Made by a program: the position numbers and the translations under genes
DNA from: Chthonobacter albigriseus
GTDB taxonomy: Bacteria > Pseudomonadota > Alphaproteobacteria > Rhizobiales > Pleomorphomonadaceae
Direction: 5' to 3'
NCBI RefSeq assembly: GCF_013839445.1
Contig: NZ_JACDIT010000001.1
Coordinates: forward strand, 1,172,658-1,236,657
Length of the DNA: 64,000 nt
Part shown: piece after piece, positions 43,384 to 52,261 of the stretch
Layout of the letters: each line of letters begins with the position of its first letter
Numbering within the stretch: the first letter of the stretch is position 1
Notes under the pieces: generated by a model
Seen by the model: only the letters and a program-made list of their open reading frames with translations
The model's database searches: none
What the model was told of the DNA's origin: nothing

Positions 43384-44913
43384 ATGACTGGGTCTCGGAC
43401 GAGCATCGCATCGACACCGCCGATCGGGGGAACCGTCGTCCTAGCGGTGACCATCGGCGCATCGTCGATGGCCTTTATCGACGGAAGCGTGGTTCCTATC
43501 GCTCTGTCGGCGATTCAACGCGATCTGTCGGCCGATTTCGCCACGCTGCAGTGGATCGTCAACATCTACACGCTTTTCCTGGGTGCCCTTGTCCTGGTGG
43601 GCGGGGCCTACGGTGACCGGCTCGGCCGCCGGCGTGTGTTCCTTGCGGGCACGATCCTCTTCGTTGCGGCGTCGGTGGCGTGCGGATTGGCGCCGAACGC
43701 CATCGCGCTCGTTGCCGCGCGGGCGGCGCAGGGAGTGGGCGCCGCGCTGATGGTCCCGCAGAGTCTTGCGCTGATCGCGGCGACTTTTCCGGAAGAGACG
43801 CGCGGCAGGGCGATCGGCACGTGGGCCGGTGCCTCCGCGCTGACCACCGCGCTCGGGCCGCCGCTTGGGGGATTCCTGATGGACACGCTGTCATGGCGGG
43901 CGGTGTTCCTGGTCAACCTTCCCATCGGCCTCGTGGTGTTGTGGCTGTCGCGCGGGGTCCCGGAGAGCCGGGCGGCAAACGCTGGACCGGCCGATCTTCT
44001 CGGGGGACTGCTCGCAACCGGGGGGCTGGGGGCATTGACTATCGCGCTGGTCTACTTGCCCGACCGCACCATCACCGATCCGCTGGTCTGGGGAGGATTC
44101 CTTGTCTTCGCTGTGGCAGCACCGGCCTTCATCGCCTGGGAAGCGCGAACGGCGGCGCCTATGATGCCGCTTCGGCTGTTCCGCGACCGCATCTTCTCCG
44201 GCGTAAACCTCCTGACCCTGCTGCTCTACGGTGCGTTGGGCGGAGCGCTGTTTGTGGTGCCCTACACGCTGACCGGTCTACGCGGATACACCGGAGCCGA
44301 GGCCGGCCTTGCCCTGCTGCCTCTTGCACTCGCAATCGGGTTGCTGACCCGCTTCTTCGGGTCGATCGGCGATAGGGTCGGAACACGGCTACCAATGGCC
44401 ATCGGGGCAATGGTCGTCGCAGTGTCGATCGGATGGCTGGGCGCAACAGAAGCGGCCGGATCCTATTGGACGGGGCTGTTCGGTCCGATCCTGGGCATCG
44501 GGATCGGCATGTCCATAGCGATCGCTCCGCTCACGACCACCGTCATGAACGCCGTCGACCAGACCGAGAGCGGGGCCGCGTCCGGGATCAACAACGCGGC
44601 GGCTCGGATCGCCGGATTGCTGGCGGTCGCCCTCACAGGTGCATTGATGGTCGGTGTTTTCTCTTCCGAGCTCCTCTCATTGCCTCTCACGCCGGGGGTC
44701 GACCCCGGCGTTTTGAGTTCAATCGCCGAGAGAGCTGACCGCCTTCTGCAGGCCGCCGACGGTATGCCCGGAGCTGACGCTTCCCGCTCCGCGGTAGAGC
44801 AGGCCTTTTCCGCGGCCTTTCGCGCCGCGATGGTATTGAATGCCCTGCTCGCGATCGCAGCGGCGATCCTCGCCATCTCGCTACCCCACAAGCCCGCGGC
44901 ACGCGTGACGTGA
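43384..44913 (+). CDS. MFS transporter, DHA2 (14-helix) drug exporter
   Basis: Inner-membrane proton-coupled exporter of 509 residues with 14 predicted helices (for example TLFLGALVLVGGAYGDRLG). Motif A-like GDRLGRRRVFLAG is at about 79-91, motif C-like WAGASALTTALGPPLGGFL follows, and MPLRLFRDRIFSGVNLLT marks the middle. Typical of QacA/EmrB-type efflux pumps. The ribosome site is weak (AAGAGCG). No regulator is adjacent, and the substrate is unknown. Confidence 0.93.
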   Translation: MTGSRTSIASTPPIGGTVVLAVTIGASSMAFIDGSVVPIALSAIQRDLSADFATLQWIVNIYTLFLGALVLVGGAYGDRLGRRRVFLAGTILFVAASVACGLAPNAIALVAARAAQGVGAALMVPQSLALIAATFPEETRGRAIGTWAGASALTTALGPPLGGFLMDTLSWRAVFLVNLPIGLVVLWLSRGVPESRAANAGPADLLGGLLATGGLGALTIALVYLPDRTITDPLVWGGFLVFAVAAPAFIAWEARTAAPMMPLRLFRDRIFSGVNLLTLLLYGALGGALFVVPYTLTGLRGYTGAEAGLALLPLALAIGLLTRFFGSIGDRVGTRLPMAIGAMVVAVSIGWLGATEAAGSYWTGLFGPILGIGIGMSIAIAPLTTTVMNAVDQTESGAASGINNAAARIAGLLAVALTGALMVGVFSSELLSLPLTPGVDPGVLSSIAERADRLLQAADGMPGADASRSAVEQAFSAAFRAAMVLNALLAIAAAILAISLPHKPAARVT

Positions 44914-45116
44914 GCGGCGGCGCGAAACGCTCTGATGGCTGTCCGCGCCAGGTTCAAATCCGCCCTTGCTTCAGCGACACCTCTTGATCAGCGACGGTGG
45001 CGTCGATCGTCGAAGTCGCGATTTTCGCGGGTTTCGCGGAAGTTTCCTTGAGGATCGAACTCGAGCGCCGTGGCGCTGCCCGCTGGCAGGCCGAAACCCG
45101 GTCTGCAGGTCTTGGA

Positions 45117-45497
45117 TCAGGCCTCGTCCACAATCTTCCAGTAGGAGTCCTTTCGCGTCACCTGGCCATCCCGGAAGCTATAGAAGTCGCAGCCCCGGAG
45201 CTCTACACGTCGCCCCTCCCGGGTCGTTCCGGTGAGCGTCCACTTCGACATTCCTGTTTGCTGTTGCTCGTCGACGAAGTGCTCTTCGTTGGAATAGCGG
45301 ACGTCCGGCAGGCCCTCGAATCTTGAGGCGAGCGCTTTGCGTACCGCAGGTTTCTTTTCCAACCGAGTGCCCCACGGATGCTGTCCTCGCGGCATGTCAA
45401 GGGCACAGTCCTCGGCGAAAAACGACATGATCCGGTCGAGATCGTGGGCATTGAAAGCGTCGAGCAGACCTGCCAGCCGTTCGCGAATGTCAGTCAT
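45117..45497 (-). CDS. SnoaL/NTF2-like protein
   Basis: A 126-residue cone-shaped alpha+beta barrel protein of the SnoaL/nuclear-transport-factor-2-like superfamily. The pattern RERLAGLLDAFNAHDLDRIM, then FFAEDCALDMPRG, and the strand WTLTGTTREGRRVELRGCDFYSF, with RDGQVTRKDSYWK at the end, fits steroid-isomerase-like or polyketide-cyclase-like members. I start at ATG because AAGGAG is six bases upstream; a TTG two codons earlier is too close. No operon partner; activity unknown. Confidence 0.8.
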   Translation of the reverse strand: MTDIRERLAGLLDAFNAHDLDRIMSFFAEDCALDMPRGQHPWGTRLEKKPAVRKALASRFEGLPDVRYSNEEHFVDEQQQTGMSKWTLTGTTREGRRVELRGCDFYSFRDGQVTRKDSYWKIVDEA

Positions 45498-45816
45498 GTC
45501 CAACTCCTTGCCGACCTGCTGCCAGGAGGCCAGAGAATGACCGCCGCGAAGGTCGGCTCCTAGCGAATACCATGATGAAGCAAGGCGTGGTGTGCTGTCT
45601 GCAGCTGTTCAGGTCGTGGCCTACGGATCGACCCGGAGCGGCGCGGAGCCGGCGTGGGAAAACGGCTCAACGAACACGTCCGCCATATCGCGCGGGCAGA
45701 AGGCTGCTCGCGCATCTGCTGGCTCATCCGATGAGCTGACTGTCGACACGGTGTTTTGAAAAGGCCGGCCGGCTTCTGAATGTAAGCTGCAAGCGTGGGG
45801 GCCTGGGAGGACTACC
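45498..45816. other. Gap: nothing recognised
   Basis: About 320 bases between divergent genes. It contains the likely promoters of the SnoaL-like and secreted-protein genes, but no consensus box, palindrome or coding frame I trust. Confidence 0.4.
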
Positions 45817-46440
45817 ATGCGCGCAACAGTACTTTCGCTCTCACTCGTTCTGGCCTGTACCGGATCCGCGGTGTCGGTTGCCCAAGAGTCCGGAATGAGC
45901 TTTTTCGTCACCAGCGAAGGTCCCGGACAGGGTGCCGACCTCGGCGGACTGCAAGGCGCGGACGCGCACTGTTCGACGTTGGCCGAGGCAGCCGGCGTCA
46001 CCGGGAAGACCTGGGCCGCCTACCTCAGCACCAGCGATGTAGATGCGCGTGACCGGATCGGGAGCGGGCCGTGGGTGAATGCCAAGGGAGAGGTGATCGC
46101 CGAGAACGTGGACGCTCTTCACGGAGGACAGAACGGAATCTCGAAGCAGAGAGCGTTGAACGAGAAGGGTGAGGTCGTGAATGGGCGTGGCGACCAGCCA
46201 AACCGGCATGACATTCTGACAGGCTCCCTGCCGGACGGGACTGCCCATGAAGCAACCTGTGAGAACTGGACCTCCAGCGGCGATGGCAGTGCAATGGTGG
46301 GACATCATGACCGGATGGGCTTGAACGACTCGGCTGAGGCGCAGTCGTGGAATTCATCTCATCCGTCCCGCGGCTGTTCGCAGGAATCCCTCCGGGGAAC
46401 AGGCGGGGATGGCCTGTTCTACTGCTTTGCAACGAACTGA
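45817..46440 (+). CDS. Secreted lectin-like (DUF1554-type) protein
   Basis: A 207-residue exported protein with signal peptide MRATVLSLSLVLACTGSAV to VAQ. The mature part starts MSFFVTSEGPGQGADLGGL, then ADAHCSTLAEAAG and TWAAYLST, and ends with a Cys-rich segment (CENWTSSGDG; GCSQESLRG; GLFYCFATN). The pattern fits the lectin-like/DUF1554 group found in bacterial secreted proteins, where Cys pairs stabilise a C-type-lectin-like fold. GGAGG lies just before the ATG. Function unknown; possibly a periplasmic or surface carbohydrate binder. Confidence 0.75.
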   Translation: MRATVLSLSLVLACTGSAVSVAQESGMSFFVTSEGPGQGADLGGLQGADAHCSTLAEAAGVTGKTWAAYLSTSDVDARDRIGSGPWVNAKGEVIAENVDALHGGQNGISKQRALNEKGEVVNGRGDQPNRHDILTGSLPDGTAHEATCENWTSSGDGSAMVGHHDRMGLNDSAEAQSWNSSHPSRGCSQESLRGTGGDGLFYCFATN

Positions 46441-46829
46441 AGGTCGAAGCCGCGGGAAGCCACGGGTTCCGCTTTTGTGACAGGGATCGTACGGCTGCCG
46501 CCCTGCGGGCAGTCGGATCTGGGGAACCCACGCGGCCTTTATGGGAACCGAAGCGAGCGAGCCGAGGGGGCGGCTTGCTCGCCTCAGGGCCATCCGCCGG
46601 CTTCCGCGTCACGAGAGATGCCCTTGCCGCAGCGGAGAAGAAGACAAAGGCATGATTTTGCAGCTCCACGATGGAGTCTCAGACGTCCTTCGTGCAGGCT
46701 ACGCAGTGCGGGCTTCGCCCATAGGGCTTTGTCGGCGGCGGGCGCGGTGCTTGCAGCCGGCCGGCACCTCGGCTAACCCGGGCGAGCGGTCCGGCATCAA
46801 GCCGGAGCGCGAAGCCTAGTGAGAAGCCG
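46441..46829. other. Gap: no gene seen
   Basis: About 390 bases of high-GC sequence between the lectin-like gene and the isomerase-like gene. Frames are low complexity (Arg/Pro/Gly) without motif. I see no hairpin of note. Confidence 0.4.
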
Positions 46830-47606
46830 ATGACCTTCGCCCTTGCCGCGTGCGCGGAGATGCTCTGGCGCGACCGACCGATCGCCTGGCGGGCGAGCCG
46901 GCTCAAGGAGCTCGGGTTCGGGGTTGGCCTGTGGAACTGGCCCGACCACGACCTAGCGGAACTCCGGGCGACAGGCGCGACGTTCACGATCATGAACGGC
47001 TATCTCGCCGGCCGCTTGACCGACGACGATGGCGCAGCCGAACTGCTCAGGACCGCGCGCCAGACGGCCGAGGTGGGCAAGCGGCTCGGCGTCGCCCGGC
47101 TCAACGTGCATGGGACCGGACTGGACGGCCATGGACGGGCGGTGACGCCCGTCGAGGTGGTGACCGGCGCCATGTGGCTGAAGGCGCGGGACACCCTCTC
47201 CCGGGTGGTGGAGCTCGCCGAGGAGTTGGACGTCACCTTCACGCTGGAGAACCTGAACGCGGCGGTGGACCACCCGGGCGTTCCGTTTGGAGAGGCCCGG
47301 GACACGCTGGCGCTGGTGTCGGCAATCGACCATCCCCGCCTCAGGCTCAACCTCGACCTCTACCATGCTCAGATCGGCGAGGGGAACCTGATCGACCTCT
47401 GCCGGCAGGCGTTGCCGTGGATCGGTGAGATCCAGGTTGCCGACGTTCCCGGCCGGATGGAGCCGGGGACGGGGGAGATCAACTACCCGGGGATCGCGCG
47501 GGCGCTGGCGGCCATGGGCTACAATGGCCCGGTCGGGCTGGAGGCCTGGGCTTCCGGTGATCCGGAGGCGGCGCTTGCCCGGTTTCGTGACGCCTTCACG
47601 GTCTGA
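46830..47606 (+). CDS. hyi: Hydroxypyruvate isomerase-like TIM-barrel protein
   Basis: A 258-residue AP-endonuclease-2-type TIM barrel of the hydroxypyruvate isomerase/sugar isomerase group. Metal and substrate positions fit TLENLNAAVDHPG (Glu), RLRLNLDLYHAQIGEG (Asp, His), EIQVADVPGRMEPGTGEI (Gln, Asp) and VGLEAWASGD (Glu). Family members interconvert hydroxypyruvate and tartronate semialdehyde or isomerise or epimerise keto sugars. GAGAAG precedes the ATG. No glyoxylate genes adjoin, so the exact reaction stays open. Confidence 0.85.
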   Translation: MTFALAACAEMLWRDRPIAWRASRLKELGFGVGLWNWPDHDLAELRATGATFTIMNGYLAGRLTDDDGAAELLRTARQTAEVGKRLGVARLNVHGTGLDGHGRAVTPVEVVTGAMWLKARDTLSRVVELAEELDVTFTLENLNAAVDHPGVPFGEARDTLALVSAIDHPRLRLNLDLYHAQIGEGNLIDLCRQALPWIGEIQVADVPGRMEPGTGEINYPGIARALAAMGYNGPVGLEAWASGDPEAALARFRDAFTV

Positions 47607-47621
47607 CGCCGACCTCGGCGT
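47606..47621. terminator. Short hairpin between hyi and phnA
   Basis: Seven-base perfect stem ACGCCGA / TCGGCGT around CC, lying between convergent genes. Weak as a terminator because the loop is tiny and no T-run follows. Confidence 0.35.
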
Positions 47622-47647
47622 CGGGGCCGGAGGACCGCCGCCCGGGT

Positions 47648-47965
47648 TCAGCGCTTCTTGACGAACTCGGCGCGCAGGACGAGGCCGCGGATGGTGTCGT
47701 GGCGGCAGTCGATCTCCTGGGGATCGCCGGTGAGGCGGATGGAGCGGATGACGGTGCCGCGGCGGATCACCTGGCCGGCACCCTTGACCTCGAGGTCCTT
47801 GATGACGGTGACCTGGTCGCCGTCGGCGAGGACGTTGCCGACGGAATCGCGCACGACGACCTCACCGTCCTTTGCGGCCGCAGCAAGTTTGGCCCGGTGC
47901 TCGGCGGCGGACATCCACTCCCCGGTTTCCTCGTCGTAGACGTAGTCGTCGTCGTCGGCTGACAT
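47648..47965 (-). CDS. phnA: PhnA/YjdM-type protein
   Basis: A small (105-residue) cytosolic protein of the PhnA/YjdM family, historically linked to alkylphosphonate use but of unclear function. The whole C-terminal signature is present: VRDSVGNVLADGDQVTVIKD, KGAGQVIRRGTVIRSIRL, then EIDCRHDTIRGLVLRAEFVKK. The N-terminus is acidic (SADDDDYVYDEETGEW) and lacks the zinc ribbon of longer members, a common short form. ATG is preferred over the adjacent GTG. Confidence 0.88.
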   Translation of the reverse strand: MSADDDDYVYDEETGEWMSAAEHRAKLAAAAKDGEVVVRDSVGNVLADGDQVTVIKDLEVKGAGQVIRRGTVIRSIRLTGDPQEIDCRHDTIRGLVLRAEFVKKR

Positions 47966-48085
47966 CACGTGATCCCCGATCGGCCAGGCGGCCCGCCGGA
48001 CGGCGGGCGCGGAAGCGGCGCGCCGGCCGTTCCTATACCGCCGGACGCCGTCCGTCGACCTCGCCCTGGCGGAATTCCGGATCGG

Positions 48086-49729
48086 TCAGGCGGCGGAGGA
48101 GACCTCGGCGCGGTTCATGACGAAATCGGCGCAGCGGTCGCCGAGCATCATGGCGGGGGCGTTGGTGTTGCCGGCGTTGATGTCCGGCACCGCGGACATG
48201 TCGCAGATGCGCAGGCGCGCGATGCCGCGGACGCGCATACGCGCGTCGAGCACGGCCATGGGGTCACCGTCGGCGCCCATCCGGCAGGTGCTGGCCGGGT
48301 GGTAATTGGTCTTCACGAAGCGCCGGCAGTGGGCGCGGAGGGCCTCCTCGGACGGGTCGTCACCCTCTGGGATGGCGACGCGTTCGATGCGTCCGGCGAG
48401 CGGTGGTTCGCGGAAAGCGCGCAGGAAGAAGCGCTGGCCGGCGGCCATGGCGCGCATGTCGGCCTCCTCGCTCAAGAGGTTGGGCGAGACCAGCGGCATC
48501 GCAGCCGGATCGGCCGAGCGCAGGCGCACGGTGCCGCGCGATTTCGGCTTGACGACGACGGTGGTGACGGTGAGGCCGAAGGTTTCCGGCAGGAGGCTGC
48601 GGGTGTCGCGGTCGAGATAGACGATCGGGACGCAGAAGGCCTGGATGGAGGGTTCGGCGTCCGGATCCTCGGGGTTGACGAAGGCGCCCGCCTCGACGCC
48701 GGCGGAGGTGACCGGGCCGGTGCCGAAGAGCTTGAAGTGGATGCCGTTGCGCAGCATCCGCCAGCCGTCGCCCTGGCGGTAGTAGCCGTAGGGGCCGTTG
48801 GCGATGGCGGTGATCGGCACCTCGGGATGATCGATCAGGTTGGCGCCGACGCCGGGCAGGTCGACGAGGCAGCGGATGCCGTGCTCGCCGAGGTGCGCGG
48901 CCGGGCCGAGACCGGAGAGCATCATCAGCTTAGGGGTGACCAGGGCGCCGGCCGCGACGATCACCTCGCCCGAGGCGTGGGCGACCTGCTCCGGTCCGCC
49001 ATTGACGCGATAGGCGACGCCGACGGCCGCGCCGTTCTCCACGACGACGCGCTGGACCTCGGCATTGAGGCGGACGGTGAGGCGGCGGTCGTTCTTCAGG
49101 GGCTCGATGAAGGCATAGGCAGCGCTGGAGCGGCGGCCGCGGCGGTTCATGAACTGGTAGAAGCCGACACCCCGCTGGGTGGGACCGTTGAAGTCGTGGT
49201 TGTAGGGCTCGCCGAGGCCCTGGACCGCCTGGACGAACCAGCGGGACATGTCGTCGATGTGGCCGGGGTCGGAGACGAGCAGCGGGCCTTCGACGCCGTG
49301 GCGCTCGTCGTTGAGGCGGTTGTTGCCCTCCATGCGGCGGAAGTGGCGGAGGACCGCCTTCCAGCTCCAGTCGGCGCCGTCGTTGTTGCCGCGCAGGAGC
49401 GCGTCCCAGGCGTCGTAATCGGAGGGACGGCCGCGCATGTAGACCTGCGCGTTCACCGAGGAGCCGCCGCCGAGGACGTTGGCCTGCGGGATGTCGTGGG
49501 CACGGCCGCCGAGATGCTCCTGCGGCACCGTGGTGTGGTAGCGCATGAACTTGGAGCCGTTGATCATCTTGAAGATGCCGGGCGGCATGTCGAGCAAGGG
49601 GTGACGGTGCGAATGGCCGGCCTCCAGGAGGAGGACGCGGTGGCCGCCCTCGCTGACCAGCCGGGCGGCCGCCACGCAGCCGGCGGAGCCGCCGCCGACG
49701 ACGATGTAGTCGAACTCCTCACGCGCCAT
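48086..49729 (-). CDS. GMC-family flavin oxidoreductase (choline dehydrogenase-like)
   Basis: FAD-dependent alcohol oxidoreductase of 547 residues. The N-terminal FAD site is YIVVGGGSAGCVAAARL (8-24) with the following acidic LLLEAG; the GMC signature GGGSSVNAQVYMRG is at about 86-99. The C-terminal active site has TNYHPASTCRMG (catalytic His) and DMSAVPDINAGNTNAPAM. GGGGACGAGG precedes the ATG. It lies next to a FadR regulator and divergent from an aldehyde dehydrogenase, so alcohol-to-aldehyde oxidation of the same substrate is a reasonable inference; choline is not implied. Confidence 0.93.
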   Translation of the reverse strand: MAREEFDYIVVGGGSAGCVAAARLVSEGGHRVLLLEAGHSHRHPLLDMPPGIFKMINGSKFMRYHTTVPQEHLGGRAHDIPQANVLGGGSSVNAQVYMRGRPSDYDAWDALLRGNNDGADWSWKAVLRHFRRMEGNNRLNDERHGVEGPLLVSDPGHIDDMSRWFVQAVQGLGEPYNHDFNGPTQRGVGFYQFMNRRGRRSSAAYAFIEPLKNDRRLTVRLNAEVQRVVVENGAAVGVAYRVNGGPEQVAHASGEVIVAAGALVTPKLMMLSGLGPAAHLGEHGIRCLVDLPGVGANLIDHPEVPITAIANGPYGYYRQGDGWRMLRNGIHFKLFGTGPVTSAGVEAGAFVNPEDPDAEPSIQAFCVPIVYLDRDTRSLLPETFGLTVTTVVVKPKSRGTVRLRSADPAAMPLVSPNLLSEEADMRAMAAGQRFFLRAFREPPLAGRIERVAIPEGDDPSEEALRAHCRRFVKTNYHPASTCRMGADGDPMAVLDARMRVRGIARLRICDMSAVPDINAGNTNAPAMMLGDRCADFVMNRAEVSSAA

Positions 49730-49759
49730 GCCTCGTCCCCAATCGTTTCTCGTCGTGCG

Positions 49760-50503
49760 TCAGGCCGTTTCGAAGGTGCCGCGCACGTATTCCCAGGCCG
49801 CGTGGAGGTGCGACTGGAGCGCCTTCTCGGCGGCGTCCGGGTCGCGCTCGACGACGGCGTCGTAGATCGCCTTGTGCATGGAAAAGTTGACCCGGTTACG
49901 CTCGGGCGAGCGGGGCATCCGCCGCCAGTGGTCGGACAGCCACTCGGTGAAGCCGATATGGACGGCCGGGAACACGGGGTTGCGCGGGATCCGGTAGAAC
50001 ACCGCGTGGAAGGCGACGTCGGTGGCGTAGAAGCGCTCGGAATCGTCGATCGCCAGCCGGTTGGCCTCGATGGCCTCACGCAGGGCGGCGATGTCGTCCT
50101 TGCGGGCGTGGAGGGCGGCGTTGCGGACCAGTGCCGCCTCCAGGAAGATGCGGACATCGTAGAGCGTCTTCACGCCGCCGGGCTCGCGCAGGAGGTGGGC
50201 GACCACGCCGCCGACCGCGGAAAGCGCGGTGTCGTAGCCGGGGCGGCGCACGACGGGGCGGAAGCGTGGGCGGCTTTCAACCAGGCCCTGGCTCGCCAAC
50301 CGGGCGATCGCCTCGCGCACTACGGTGCGGGAGATGCCGAAGCGGCTCATCAGTTCCCGCTCCGCCGGCAAGTGTTCGCCGTCGGCGAGCCGGCCGCTGG
50401 CGATCTCGATTTCCAGTTCGCGGACCACGGTGTCGGCTGCGCGCAGGGCGGCCGGTTCCAGATCGTCGGCGAGCGCGTCCTCCGCTCCTAAAGATGTTTG
50501 CAT
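49760..50503 (-). CDS. FadR-type GntR regulator (system F locus)
   Basis: A 247-residue regulator. Winged helix VVRELEIEIASGRLADGE, then AERELMSRFGISRTVVREAI, GLVESRPRFRPVV; FCD domain with LYDVRIFLEAALVRNAALH and DVAFHAVFYRIPRN. The ATG at MQTSLGAE is chosen, with GGTGGGGGA upstream; the longer extension would pass through the operator TGGTCTAACCA. It is divergent from the dehydrogenase/dehydratase/transport set and probably represses both sides. Confidence 0.9.
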   Translation of the reverse strand: MQTSLGAEDALADDLEPAALRAADTVVRELEIEIASGRLADGEHLPAERELMSRFGISRTVVREAIARLASQGLVESRPRFRPVVRRPGYDTALSAVGGVVAHLLREPGGVKTLYDVRIFLEAALVRNAALHARKDDIAALREAIEANRLAIDDSERFYATDVAFHAVFYRIPRNPVFPAVHIGFTEWLSDHWRRMPRSPERNRVNFSMHKAIYDAVVERDPDAAEKALQSHLHAAWEYVRGTFETA

Positions 50504-50519
50504 CGTCCCCCACCCGTTT

Positions 50520-50530
50520 TGGTCTAACCA
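50520..50530. promoter_or_regulatory. FadR-type operator 1 (TGGTCTAACCA)
   Basis: Perfect palindrome TGGT-CTA-ACCA, 16 bases upstream of the FadR start codon. The GGT/ACC arms match the general FadR box. Confidence 0.65.
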
Positions 50531-50669
50531 TGCTCGCCCTTCTATGCCGGACAACGGGGCTCGAAATCAAGATGCAGGCGAAAATCGATTGGCATTCCGG
50601 GGGGATTTCGCCCTGCGGGGTCCGTGTTGACACGCATGCTGGATTCATGTTGGATGCCTGCGACGATTT

Positions 50670-50686
50670 TTTTGGTCATACCAAAA
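50670..50686. promoter_or_regulatory. FadR-type operator 2 (TTTTGGT-CAT-ACCAAAA)
   Basis: Perfect 7-3-7 palindrome with the same TGGT/ACCA core as operator 1, 26 bases before the aldehyde dehydrogenase ATG. Two sites about 150 bases apart suit control of both divergent promoters by the same dimer. Confidence 0.7.
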
Positions 50687-50712
50687 TTGAAAGCTGGTCG
50701 GGGAGGATGAGG

Positions 50713-52239
50713 ATGCTCGAACAGCTCGATGGGATGGTGCGGGACGGGGCAACCGCGCGCGGGGCGATGCTGATCGGGGGGGTCTGGTCGGCGGGAACCG
50801 CGCGCGGAACGATCGAGGTGGAGAACCCGGCGGACGAGCGCGTCGTCGCAACGATCCCGGACGGGACCGCTGATGATGCCGTGGCGGCGCTGGAAGCAGC
50901 ACGGCGGGCGCAGCCGGGCTGGGCGCGGCTGCCGGCGGCCGAACGCGGGCGGGCGGTTTCCGCGCTCGCCAACGCGGTGCGGGAGAATGCCGAGTTGCTG
51001 GCGCGGGTCGTCGTGCTGGAACAGGGCAAGCCGCTCGACCAGGCCCGCGGCGAGGTGGGCGCGACCGAGCTGTTCCTCCGCTATGCGGCGGAAAGCGCGC
51101 GACGGATCGAAGGGGACATCGTTCCCTCCGACGCCCCCGACGAGGAGGTGTGGATCCGCCGGGTGCCGCATGGGGTGGTGGTGGGGCTGACGGCCTGGAA
51201 CTACCCGGCCGCGCTGACGGCGCGCAAGCTCGGGCCGGCGCTGGTAGCGGGAAACACGTTCGTGCTGAAGGCGCACGAGTTCACGCCGCTTTCCGGGCTG
51301 ATGATCGCGGCGCTGGCCGAGAAGGCCGGGATCCCCGCGGGCGTCGTCACCGTGGTGACGGGGGCGGGCCGCACGGTGGGCCAGGCGCTGGTGGAAAGCC
51401 GGCTCTCCAACCTGGTGACAATGACCGGGAGCACGCGGGCGGGCCGGGAGATCTACGCCGCGGGGGCCTCGCAGATCAAGGTGCTCCGGCTGGAGCTCGG
51501 CGGCAAGGCGCCGTTCATCGTGATGGACGACGCGGACGTCGACGCGGCGGTGGCGAGCGCGGTGACCGCGGGCTTCACCAACTGCGGGCAGATCTGCACC
51601 TGCAACGAGCGCATGTACCTGCACCGGGCGATCGCGGACGAATTCCTGGAGAAGTTCGTGGCGCGGGCGAAGGCGATCCGGATCGGCGATCCGATGGGAA
51701 GCCCCGACATGGGGCCGAAGGTGAGCGGGCCGGAGGTCGACAAGGTGGAGGCGCTGGTGGCCGAGAGCGTGGAGGCGGGCGCCGAGGTGCTGCTGCCGGG
51801 CGGACGGCTTCGCGAGGGGGCCTTCGCAAAGGGGCACTGGATGGCGCCGACGGTGCTTTTGGCGAGGTCGAACGACCTGCCGGCGATGCAGCAGGAGATC
51901 TTCGGGCCGGTGGTGCCGGCGATGGTGGTGGACGGGTTCGAGGAGGCCCTGACGCTGGCCAACGAGAGCGCATACGGGCTGTCGGCCTATGTCTACTCGC
52001 GGAGCCTGAAGCGGCTGATGCGGACGATCGACGGGCTGAACTTCGGCGAGATCTACTTCAATCGGACCTGCGGCGAGCTGGTGCAGGGCTTCCATACCGG
52101 CTGGGGCCAGTCGGGCCTCGGAGGCGAGGACGGCAAGTACGGCCTCGACGGCTATTTCCGCAAGAAGACCATGTACGTGAACTGGGGCGACAGCGGCGGG
52201 GACGACGATGTCCCGGTGCGCGCCGCGGTTTCCGGCTGA
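50713..52239 (+). CDS. aldA: Aldehyde dehydrogenase (AldA-like)
   Basis: NAD-dependent aldehyde dehydrogenase of 508 residues, close in pattern to lactaldehyde/glycolaldehyde dehydrogenase AldA. It has [33 protein letters not shown], the Glu in [17 protein letters not shown], the catalytic Cys in [12 protein letters not shown] and [10 protein letters not shown]. The second of two close ATGs is chosen because GGGAGG is then spaced by six bases. It heads an operon with the enolase-superfamily gene and system F. Substrate likely a sugar-derived aldehyde. Confidence 0.93.
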   Translation: MLEQLDGMVRDGATARGAMLIGGVWSAGTARGTIEVENPADERVVATIPDGTADDAVAALEAARRAQPGWARLPAAERGRAVSALANAVRENAELLARVVVLEQGKPLDQARGEVGATELFLRYAAESARRIEGDIVPSDAPDEEVWIRRVPHGVVVGLTAWNYPAALTARKLGPALVAGNTFVLKAHEFTPLSGLMIAALAEKAGIPAGVVTVVTGAGRTVGQALVESRLSNLVTMTGSTRAGREIYAAGASQIKVLRLELGGKAPFIVMDDADVDAAVASAVTAGFTNCGQICTCNERMYLHRAIADEFLEKFVARAKAIRIGDPMGSPDMGPKVSGPEVDKVEALVAESVEAGAEVLLPGGRLREGAFAKGHWMAPTVLLARSNDLPAMQQEIFGPVVPAMVVDGFEEALTLANESAYGLSAYVYSRSLKRLMRTIDGLNFGEIYFNRTCGELVQGFHTGWGQSGLGGEDGKYGLDGYFRKKTMYVNWGDSGGDDDVPVRAAVSG

Positions 52240-52261
52240 GCCATTCCGCCAGGTGAGGACC

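Noticed and set aside
47969-50491. 840-residue open frame on the plus strand
   Set aside because: It is antisense to the GMC oxidoreductase and FadR genes, which have complete motifs. The frame is a GC-driven shadow rich in Gly, Ala, Arg, Asp and Val.
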